Source: Amaranthus tricolor
Taxonomy: Eukaryota > Streptophyta > Magnoliopsida > Caryophyllales > Amaranthaceae
Direction: 5' to 3'
Length of the DNA: 64,000 nucleotides
NCBI RefSeq assembly: GCF_026212465.1
Contig: NC_080062.1
Span: 10,686,217-10,750,216 of the forward strand
Shown: positions 49,801 through 61,800 of the stretch, one piece after another
How positions within the stretch are numbered: position 1 is the first letter of the stretch
How the letters are laid out: every line of letters begins with the position of its first letter
The notes under the pieces: model-generated
Database searches by the model: none
Told to the model about the DNA's origin: nothing
The model's input: the letters and a program-made list of their open reading frames with translations, nothing else
Program-made: the position numbers and the translations under genes

Positions 49801-52800
49801 TCTCATAATTTAATTTTTTTTAACATGGTAGCTGGACTCTTACTACCAAGAGATGTGATCTGGGATATCGAATAAAATATGAGAATTGCCTTACTTACTG
49901 ATTTTGGTGGTGTTATGGCGGATATCGAATTTGAGTTTTGAACAGATAATGGATGTGAGCTTATCGAAAGCTTTCATCAATCTTAATATTGTTAAGAGCA
50001 TCTCCAAAGCTATGTTCTACGAAGATTCACATGGAACAAGGGAACTTAAAGGCTTTTTTAAGTATCAATTATGGAAGTTCAATGGTAAGGAGGCTAGCTG
50101 AGATCACCTAGGCCTTACACTATTTATCTAATATCCAATCTACTGATTAATTGGTTATAGAGAAACCATATACAAATTGCATGCCAACAGTAAGCATTTT
50201 CTCAGTGGTTAGAGAATGAGGGTTTTTTACGTAGTCATTCAAATACATTTCCGTTAATCAAAAACATCAAGAACAAAGGGGTATGCAAAGGCACATCTGG
50301 TTATGTATTTAACCTAGGAGCTGACTTGTTCATAGCATTGATAAGGAACCCAGTGCTGGCCTTGCATTTAGTGGAAGCAAAACATGTTTACAGAAATATG
50401 CTACATATCAAGTTGTTTGGCTATGTTATGTACTGGAAATTTATACATAGTTGAATAGGTTCAATATATTATGAGCTATTTGACTAGCTAAATAAAAGAC
50501 ACTATTTTTCGATCATCTGTGCACACGCCTGAACCAATATCTATGGTAATCTCTCATTGTCTTCAATATCAGCGAAGTTGAGACCTTTTCATTTTCATTT
50601 CGAACTCTATCCCATAGACGATATCCACTCATCCAGATATGCATCTTATCTAACTCCATGTGTATTTGATACTTCTTTATTCTTGCCAAAGAGAGAAATG
50701 GTACAGCAGCAGAACATTAATATATGCAGTATCATTTCTCTCTCTTTCCTCCCCTCTCCTATCTCTATCTGGGGTTTGAATCATGTCCGGGTATGGAGCC
50801 TTAGTCTTTAGGGGAGGAGTAAGTTTATGATTCAATAGCTTGGTGTAGAGATAGAATCTTAAAAACCCAGAAAGCATTGGACTGAATTCGATTCATTCCA
50901 TAGATGCCAACTAAACACCTTAGTTTTCTTAGCATTTTATAGCAAAAAATATACAAATACATGATAGTAGCATATACAATTAATGACATTCTACTAACCA
51001 ATGAAAGCATAGCACAAGCTATCACCAGTCTTGTAATCCCGGATAACCTCGGCCCTAAGAACAAATCACCACTTAGAATACGATCATATTAATTGATAAT
51101 CATTGCTGGAGTAAATTATAAATGCACTCACGAAGTGACAGTCCCAAAGCGAGAGAATATTGTATGCAGATCTTCATCCTGCATAAAATTTAACACCAAA
51201 GTTAATGCAAATAATCAAAGCTATTAACATTTAACATGTCTAGAATCATGTGAGAACTGAACCATTTAATTCCACCTCCAAAGAAAATCTCACAAGCACA
51301 CAGTACATCTAAAAATAAAGAAACGCTATAAAACTTTTTAATATCTAAAAAAATGATTTTGTGACCTTGACTAAGGTATAACTAAGATCAGGCCTATAAG
51401 ACTCTTTGACCTCCCGGTGTTGGGATGTCATTTTCATATCACAAAATTCAAGGTTATGCGAGTATTCAGACTACTTAACAAAGGATTCCATCTACGCAAA
51501 GATACTTATTGCATAAAAAACTGAAACATGTGTCAAATCATTACAATCAATTAAATATGTTAAGCAGATTAAAGCCATGAAATTTGAACTTTGACGTTGT
51601 AACTACAAATATCTGCAACCTCCCTCTTCATCACCAATAAATAAAATAAGTTGTTGATAAGTATATTTGAAAGTATAACCTTCAGTCACTGGCCTAGCTC
51701 ACTGCGTATCATGTGTTTTAAAAATTACAATCCCTTGAATCAGACAGCTATAGTGGAATACTCTAATTTGCCACATCACAACCCATGAGTAACCTAGCAT
51801 ACATAACAACACGCAGATTTTGCGGCTTTGTACCATGACACTGTCAATTACAATCACAGTTTCTCATCTACAGGCCCCAATTAGTGCTAAATTCTAATGC
51901 ACAATTTCAGCAGAATCAGATTTCATAATGAACTGGGCTGCTCTCTACTTCACTATTTTACTGGGGTTGTTCTTCCCAGGAAGCAAATATATCTAAAGGG
52001 AAAGATTAGATACTCACCTCAGTAACGGGATTAAGCTTACATACAAACAACACATTCTCAGGAGGTTTCACATCAGCATCCGGAATGTCACCAATCTGTT
52101 GCAGAATGGAGATGTACACGCATCTTAGTTTTATCTTTGTGTTAAATCATAGCAGTATGCATTGGACCAGAGCCAAACTGAAACCGGTTCACAATGGATT
52201 GGGTGGACACGCTGCAAACTAGGACAGTTCAGTTCAGTCTAGACCAGAAGAGAATGTTCTGCTCTTATATAGTCTAGACAGATTTTGTCATAAATGACAG
52301 TATGCTCACGGCCAAAAGAAAACAAAATGCAACTGGTCAAAGTCAAACCCAAAAAATCAGACCATTAACTGGACCAGAATTATTGGCTTCTAGTCCAGTC
52401 TTAATTGTACAGCCCCTACATATGGTTTAATCAATAAGAGCAAGAAATGTTGAAGTATACATACACTTTCAAGAACAACAGCCCTGGAGTGTGCTTCTTT
52501 TGTGCGAATAACTTCCACCAAGTCTTCTGGATCTATTTGTTCATCCATAGGTACCCAATCATCTTCAAGCCTCACATCATCATCAACCTATGCAGGGGCC
52601 AAAAATGAAACAAATATAATTGCAGAATATTATCTAAATCAATATGAAAGGGGTAAACCATAAAGCAGGTAACAACACAAGATATTGCATTCGGGAACCA
52701 TAATGAACATTAAAAACGGAAGAAAAAAAGAGTTTATCTTCAGCAAAGGTAGTTCTAAAAACTGGAACCCTAGCAATTAGGAGGAAGGTTAGCACAAATT

Positions 52801-55800
52801 GCGTGAATGAAAGAGTCAATTGTCAGACATCATAATTTCAGATCTACAATAACTTGACGTGGAACACAATATTAATGTAAAACAGCTGGCTTGGGTATCC
52901 TAGCTAACAAATGATCTAAGAACTAATTCTGCAAAAGACAGATATCAAAATGAAGATTTTAATAATGTTCATCCTAAAATATATGAAAGTAGAAAAAATA
53001 TATTCCATAACTTCCAATAACTTCTCTTCTTCTTAGGAGTAAATATCTGCTTCAAAGCATAAACTTGAAATCACCAATTCACTAGCCTATCATGTCTTCA
53101 ACTTTGACAAATATTAATCAAGTTCATCGAGATTGGAGAGGGAAGCTGCTGCTGCAGGCATCCAAGGTTTAGACTTAGGAGTTGGGATGCAATGAAAATA
53201 GTTACATTTTTTGTTTGAGAAGATTGATAGAAATGAATCAAGTAAAGAAAGGCACATGAAGAAAGCAAATATTATAGAAAAGAATGATTATCGAAGGGAA
53301 TATAACAGAAACTTTAGATCAGAATTAAGTGTAACTGAACTGACAATGGTGTCAGAACTGGTAACTAAAAGTTGCTATCAAACAGTTCAAAAATAAAAAA
53401 ATAGGTAAAGGAGAAAACGGCATCAGAAATTTGTATTGAGTTTCACAACTCGTGAAAGAACAAGCCTCTCGATTGCTTGTGACTATCTTCTAACTACCGC
53501 CATCAGTATACCATTTCCTGCCATTTTCATATTCTTTCAGATTTTCTGTATTTTCTTATACTCACATTAAAATGCCTAATTCAGTTCATCACATCACTTC
53601 CAAGTCCCATCTATGTCACTCAGGCTACTGTGAAAATTATGGCCTTTGAGCAACTTACAAAACTGGACATGGAATCTCGAGAATAGGCAAAAGACCAGAG
53701 TGTGAATTACCAGAAAGCATAACTTATAGCGCAAACATTTCGAGTGGTTTAGCCACATTACTCTCCTTGAAGCATTATCACATGCAACCATAAGCAAAAC
53801 AAAGACAATAATACCATAAAAACACGGCTCCTTTTGCTCAGACAGATGTATAAATTTAATAAAGGCAACACAAGAAAAAAAGTAAAGGACAATAATCTTA
53901 TGATGAAAAAGACTAACCTCATCTTTCGGTTTTCCTTCAGGAGAAGAACCAGGTATCAAATCAGCCAGCTGTGGAGGGTCTTCAAAAGGATCGTCAAGAA
54001 CATAAGTGTGCTTTATTCTGTTGAAATAAATTTGACATTAGAAAACACATAGAAACATAGATATGAGGTGCTTTAGCAGAGCAAACCCAATATAAATGAT
54101 AATATAAATGTACAGATGATAACCTTATATTCTTAAAAGGTCTCCCTTTGTCATCCGCATAAGCTTCATTTATTCTTGTCAATGTTTCATGACCTTCTGC
54201 AACCTCTCCAAAAACCTAATCCATAATCAAGTCTTAATCATGTAAGATCGTTATACATCAATCATATACATCATACATCAACTATATACATTTTTAATTA
54301 GATGTTTCCAAGTTTCCTTTGTGTAAAATTTTTTTTTCAACTTCTGATTATGTGACCATTTCTGAGTAGTACAAAAATACTTGTTTCCATGAGTTTGCCA
54401 ATATTTCTTTTTAGGTCCACCCATTACACTTCGCATTATTCCAACTCTGAGTGATGTCCCCACCACTTTCTTTAATTTTTATCCTCACATATTCTCTCAC
54501 TTTTGATCTTATTCACACAATTTAATTGACCCGACCAATTCCTTAATAATTGTGCAAATGTTGATTGTTGCATATTCAAGGGAACAGAGGCAGTAATGAG
54601 CTTCAGGAATATTATTGTTGCACCGATGATAAATTTAATAAAAGGTCATTCTAAATGCTATTAGGGCATCCTAGGGACGTATTTTTGGGCTGATTCGTAG
54701 TTAAGGTCCAAAACGTTTATCATGAATATTGACTAAGAGCTAGAAACAAAAACCTGAATGACAGTTACAAAGTTGCAGTTGCAAGATTGTGATTGTAACA
54801 GACTCAAAATTTTCCTTTAATCACCCGATTAATTTTATTTTTCCGATAAAATCTTAATTCATAATCCTTAACTCCAATTTAATTTAGTCATCATATATAA
54901 TTTTATTCCTCGAGATTTAATTCTTATATCCAATTTTATCCCTTAAAATTTCAATACATGTCGGAGTTCTTTAAATTATTTCCAACTCGAAATTTTATAT
55001 TTCTAAAATATTCTTTTTGAGCCCAAAAGTTTTAATTACTAATTTATATGCTTCGAAAATTTCAAAATTATATAATTAACTTATGGTTTACTAAAGCTTT
55101 ACGTTTTAGATGCTTAATTCCTAATTAATTCCGTTAACAATTATTTTAACGACTTTAACACTTTGACTTCAACTATTTTACAACTAGTATAATTATAATA
55201 CTTTTAATTACACTTTTAAGCTTGTTTTTACACCTAAACTAATCCTAACTACCTAAAACTAATTAATCAAAACCTACCTATATTTTTTTATTACTTAATT
55301 ACTTACATATGTAAAGTAAGTTTGAAAAGAAATCAAACTTCATCCTTACCATCATGTTGGATGGTTATGGGTAAGATATGGAGCCATGATTTTTTTATTT
55401 TTTTTATCCAAATATTATAAGATCTTGTCCCATAAATATCTTCTTTATATACTAGCTATTTTCCTAACATTCAACCTTGCAAACTTAAAACAAAACTCAT
55501 CTAAAATATATCATTCTAGTTATGTAATATTAAGGAATTAAGTCATCTACTTTTCTTCCATTTGCTCCTAATTTCACTTCATTATATCATATACTAATTT
55601 CCTAAAATTAATTAGTTGAAGAAAATCAAGAAGAAGAAGCATAGTTGGTATAATTTTGGGTACTTGAAGATCATCATTTTGGAGTTTTGGGCTTGGAGTA
55701 TTGGAGCTTGGAGGATTACACTATCCATTTTCCTAATTAGTATTTAGTATTAATCCTTGGTGGTAGTATGGTATAATTTCTTACCCTATTTTTTATGTGG

Positions 55801-58800
55801 AAATTTTACATTATATTTACTTTATAATATGCAAAGTATGAAATATATGGGGCATGATTAATTAGGGAAATTGGTTAATGAATTTATGATTTTGTTCATA
55901 CTAAGTATGTTATGCTAAAAATATTGTTAGTATGTTGTTTAATGAATTTTTAAACATGTTTAGAAAGTTGGTGAAAAATATCATATTTGTTGTGATTGGT
56001 GTGACTTGAGTGCACATTTGATAAGGTGCATTCATGTGTTACCTTTGGGATGGAATCCCATGAATGTGTTAATGTGGGTGTATTAAGTTAAATTTTGATG
56101 ATTGATTTATGATGGTGATTAAGTATGGATTAATAAGGTAATGAAGTGTGAGAGTTATGGGACTTAATGAAGAAGTGGAAAGGTTGAATCAAGATGCTCT
56201 ACCATGCAAGTCGAGCAATACTGTCAGAAGCCTTCTGAAGGGCCGCTCGACCAAGTCACTCGACCGAGCGAACCTCTGTTTTGGTCGAGCGAAGTCTCTG
56301 ATACTCTAGAATGTTGTTTTATGACTCTTCATGTACTTAGAGATGTTTCATTATCATTTAATCGTAGCTTTAATGTACTTAATGTTACTTAGTATGATCT
56401 CTCCTATAAATAGAGAGCTCTCATTCATCAAAAGGGACATCCACAAAATACACCTCAAGCCAAACACTAGTCTATATCTCTTCTCTATTGTAATTCTCCA
56501 TATTTGAGAGTTCTTTGAACTCCTTTTGATATTATAAGAGATACTACACACCGGAGGACGTAGCCTTAGTTGGGTGAACCTCGTTAAATCTTTGTGTCAT
56601 TTTATTGCTTTATTTTCTCCTACAAACGTCGATATCATTGATAGCGTAATTTGTTTGTCACTAAAACTTCATACACTCGATCTTGGCAATATTGGAGTTT
56701 GAAACACATTGTTCGAACTTTAATGCATCGTCTTTTTCAATATTAGTGATATTAAGTATAATTTTTATGTGTTACATTAGAAATGCTATTATATTTAAGA
56801 ATTTTTTTTATGTTAGAATTTTTGTTAATATGTTTATATTTGCCTCTAAAATAGTTTATAAAGTTGTGTGCTATTTTACGAACATACTTTTACTAAGTAT
56901 GGTTATGTTAAAATTATTGACATTATACTTTATTTTAATATTAAAACTTATCTTTAAAGTTATATAAAGTTTCTATTTATTGTGTAAAAGTTTTTATTTT
57001 AGTGATTATGTGAATTATTTAAATTTAGAATTTATTATGATAAATTAAATTAAGTTTTTTATAGTGAAAAGGTCTAAAAATAATCATAGGCCATTTGGCA
57101 ACTATCATAAAAAAAAAAAAGGTTTTATTTACTATTTTAATTTATTACAAGCATTTTTTTCTATAATAATAAATAATAAGTTAAAAAGAAATTTTTGAGA
57201 AATTTTTATAAGTTAAGTGTTTCCTTGAATATATGAGATTTTTTTTATAAAAGTAACTTTTGTGATATTAAATGACTAGTGTGTACCAAATATTCCTTAG
57301 TTGACTATTTGACCAAAATTTATGTAAAAAGGTAAAAGTAGTTTTTTTATTTAATAAAGTTGCATTTATGTGTCAAATTTTGATTTTATGAAAATATTAA
57401 AAGAACAATGTTTTTACTGGTTTTATAACAAGAATTATTGATTTGTGTGAAAATATAAGTTTTACATGTTTTATAACTAGAAGTAATGCTTTTGGTGAAC
57501 TTATAAAATGTTATTTGTTTTATAACTAGAGATATTGATTTCGTAAACTTATAAGTTCTATTTGTTTTATCATTAAAATATGGATTTTTGTGAACTTAAT
57601 AAGTTTTACTTGTTTTTCAACTTAAAATATTGATTTTTGGTGAATTTGTTGAATTTTGGAAATTTATCCAAAGAATATACTTTTACTTGATTCATAAGTA
57701 TAATATTTGTTTTGTGAAAAGAATAAAATATTTATTTGTTTTAAAGTTAAAAATGTTGATTATGGAAACTTATTTCAAGAGAAATAAAATTTAACGGCTA
57801 CTTGTGAAAAATATTAATTTGGAAACTATTAATAGAATATTAAGTTATTAGTGTAAATTTAATTAGCAAATGATATATTAAAAATAAAGTTCTAAATAAA
57901 GTTTAATGTGTAAAACTTTAGTAGTGAACATAGAAGGGCATAAAGGTAAAATCTTAAATAAAGAAAGTTACCATCTAAGTTGATCAAAGTTAAAGTCAAC
58001 ATGTAGTAATAAAAATTATGTGATGTGTTTGTGTGAAATTATCTGAGTATTGATTGAATGACCCTGATAGTAAGGTAATGTCGAACCATAGACCGGCATG
58101 TACAATCCCGGCGCCCGTGTTAGCCGGCATGTAAAATGCAGTGTAAGACAGGGGGTTAGCTACCTATCCTATAGAAAATCGACCATAATTGTATTGGAGG
58201 GGTGACGACTCCCACCACAATTAGATGTAGGGTTTCGGCCCTAATCTAGCTAGACCCTTACATATATCAGGTGTCATATTGTTGTGCTTGTTGATCAGTG
58301 ATAAACTTGATTATTGTTGATGCTATGAGGCATGGTACGATTATGAGTATTAACCAACTGAACTTGCTTAAGTATTAATATTATCGAATTGTATAAGTAG
58401 CAGTAACGTACTTCTGCCATGGTTGAAAATGGTATCTTAATGACTTAAAAATGTGAAACAGTAAAAGAATAAGGTAAAAGTATACAGTGATGTCAATTAA
58501 TTATAAGTTCGTACTCTAATTCTTATTTTGTAAATGTAGTGTATTATTTCCGTATTTTGAGCTGAATAGGGCTGACCGATTCAATCGGTTATCATCCGTA
58601 TTATGGATGACAGCATGTTGCAGGATTTAGTTTCAGATTCCGATCCGGGCCGCAGCTACCAATTATTTATGCTATCGAGGACTTAGCTGCATTTTGTTTT
58701 CACTTGATGTTTGATGATCTTGACGTATTTAGTTATAATTATTATGTATTTTTGGAACAAACGACATGTATTTTCATTTGCCTTCTCAGATTTAATATTT

Positions 58801-61800
58801 ATCGTTTGTCATAAAGCTTTTAGTTTTTAAAAGCTTTTAGCAAATTGGTACTTTGAGACTTCCGCATTGTTATTGCAAATATTATCATTAATGTTAATTA
58901 TGTATCGAGATTGTCGCTTCTGTTACAGTGATAAAAGCAAGACTTGATGGCAGCAAGAAGAGGTTATAAATTTGAATCAAGAGGGAAATTCCAGGATCAA
59001 CTCAGGAAAATGTCTCTAAAAAATAGAGCTATAGAAATATCCTCCTAGCACACAACAGATCCATCACAATAGAAACAACATTAGAATATATCTCTTTTTA
59101 GTTTAGGCTTAGTTGCCTAGCTTAAACAAGTTTAGTATTTTAAGAATAAGACCATGCCTACAATTGAGTATGATCTGGTTGGTGCAAAATGGAGGTATGC
59201 CTAACTCTCGTCAGTCTTCGATGCTTTCTTTAGTTTCATTTGTGTATTCTCTTTGGAGTGAATGTTATGTAATAGAAGAATGATTCAAAATTTCAAGCTC
59301 TTTCCCTTGCATTCTTATTCCTATTTATTAGTAATTGTAATTTGAATTTACGTAAGGTCCTTCAAGTAGGTGCTCTTGGAGGTATACAACATAATCCTTG
59401 TTATTTTAATCCTAATCTGGTAGAATATCAATGCTTGCTGGCCTTAGTTTTGATAAGTGTATTTGGGGCATCGGACCATAAAAGAAATGTTTTTCATACT
59501 CAAGCAAAGCGTAGTACCATGTGCCTCAGCCGAGGCGCATAACTAAAAAAAATCGGAAATTGAAAAACTTCCTCCTTTCTTCACTTGCACCATTTTTCTT
59601 ATTTGACTGCTCTCTATTACTCCCTCTGTCCCTAAGATTTTTCTATTACTTTTTTCACAATCCAACGCGCAAATTCAATTGTTAATATCTTTAATTAAAC
59701 ATAATAAAATACTCCTCCGTTTCTTTTCAAATGTCCCATTTGCTTTTTGCACGTTTGCTAATGCACTAATTTAATCTTTAATATCTCTAACTGTACATAA
59801 TTAAAAATTATAAAAAATAGATATTAATACAACTTATGTTGAGATGAATCAAACAAAATCCCATTTGACTATGCTTTAATTTATAGATTAAGAATAAATT
59901 ACAAATTAAAAGTGGTTGATGAATAGTACTCAAAAAGCAAATAGAACGTTTGAAAAGAAATGGAAGGAGTACAAATTAAGACTGTCAGTGCCCAAAAAGC
60001 AATAGTTGCAAAATCTTAGGGTCAAAGGGAGTACTTAATTCTTTTTCTCTTGTAGTAAAAATGCTACTTTACTTATTTCACTACTTTATTAGAACTCTAC
60101 GTGTGAGTGTTTGACACTTATTAACCATAATAAGCCCGGATAAAGGAAAAGGATGAGTGCTAGGTTAGTGACAACAGGTTCAGTAAAACCTAGAAACATC
60201 CTATGATCATGAATGAAAATTAATTCACATGGGGGTGTCCTTACTCAGCGATGTAATGATAAATATGCAAAGATTGTTGGTGGTCGTCTAGAAAGCAAAG
60301 CACCACATTGCCCAAGTGTGGCGTCAAATGAGCAAGAGTAGGTAACTTATACTACGACGTCGTCTAGAAACGACGCATCACACGTTCTAAGTGTGGCGTC
60401 AAATGAGCAAGGGCACATAAGGTTTAAGCATAAGAGGTTATGGAAAACACATGGTCTTAGGTTAAGATTGAGATTTTAAAACATTGATAGCTTGACATTC
60501 TGGTTTTAGAGCTAGTAGATATCATGAAAATATGGAAATTTGACATTTTGTCTACAAGAGCAAAATGGGTTAGAGATAGGGTCAAGACGATAGTAGGTAA
60601 AAGGCAAGAATATAAATAGTGATTCTCAAGACAAGATGAATTGATATGGAGTTGGTGTTAATATGAATAAACAAACATATAAGGATGTAGTTAAGGTATG
60701 CCAAAAGAATGATAAAATTATAAGAGTAGAAATTGTACAATAAAGAGGAACGGCATAAGTGTTTATGCACCGCAAGTGGGTGTAGTGGAATTTATTAAAA
60801 AGGAATTTTGGGAGGATCTCAATGATATGGTGCAAAACATACGAATAAAGGAGAAGCTCTATATCGAAAGTGATTTGAATGGACACGTAGGGGTGTCACG
60901 GTGGCTACAAAAACATCTATGGGTGTTTTGGTTATGGATTTAGAAATGCACAACGAGAGTCCATTTTAAGTTTTACACTCATACGATTTTTTTGGTTGCT
61001 AACACATGGTTTAAGAAAAAATTTAGTCACTCGATGACTTTTAAAACTAGAGTAAATACAACTTAAATGGACTACTTTTGACATAAAAAGGTGTTTACTT
61101 TTAGAAAAAAACGTGTTACTTTGTATTTATATTTTTTTTCCTAAAAGTAACACTTTTTTGCTAAAAAGTATCAGATTTTTTTAAAAACAAAAGTAACTTT
61201 TCTTGTGCAAAAGTAACACCTTTTCTACGAAAAAGTAACACATTTTTATCGGAGGGTTCTCATATAAGCTTGGTTCTCACTAAAACTTGACCTTGTACTT
61301 TTCTATTCTGGAGATGCCTTGTACTTTTTCAAATTTTTTTGCCAAACTAGAACGAGAAAACTTCTCAAGTCTAAGGGTGATCATCAAACATTATGGAATA
61401 GTTGACCCCACATGGAATCCCACCTATGCTTAGATTCAATAAAGTATGTGTCATTCACATTTATTGTAATTATCTCATAAAACCTACATAGGGTTTTATT
61501 TAATTTTGAAGATTAAATGAACATGATGAGGGGTTTGTTTCAATGATCTTTTATAATACTTTTAACACACAAGTCATTATTTAAAACCTTTAGGTAAACA
61601 AGTCATCAAACACAACTAGAATTGAGTACTTTCAAAGCATTGTCTAGAACAATAATATGAATTACTATACAATTAATTGTTTTTGATTGTTTATTTGCTT
61701 CAAATAATGGGTAAACACCTATCAGTGTTAAGTTCCATAATGTTTTTTCTCTTAAAGAAAGTATCAAGATTGTCAAGTGACAGTGACTCTAGATCAAGGT

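Larger units (their letters stand above)
54794..58927 (+). mobile_element. Gypsy-like (chromovirus/Tekay type) solo LTR
   Basis: Begins TGTAACAGACTCAAAATTTT and ends TTGTCGCTTCTGTTACA, flanked by a perfect 5-bp duplication gtgat (54789-54793 and 58928-58932). It is 4134 bp including a nested 701-bp copia LTR, so about 3.4 kb of its own. The start (tgtaac..ctcaaaattttcc, then gataaaatcttaat) and the end (gacttccgcattgtta.. before cttctgttaca) are the style of Tekay/Del LTRs, but lineage is inferred. No gag-pol or second LTR. It fills over half of the 7.7-kb CYP59 intron between exons 54215 and 61902. A GC-richer island at 58080-58260 (ccggcgcccgtgttagccgg) may be its promoter/U5 region. Confidence 0.8.
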
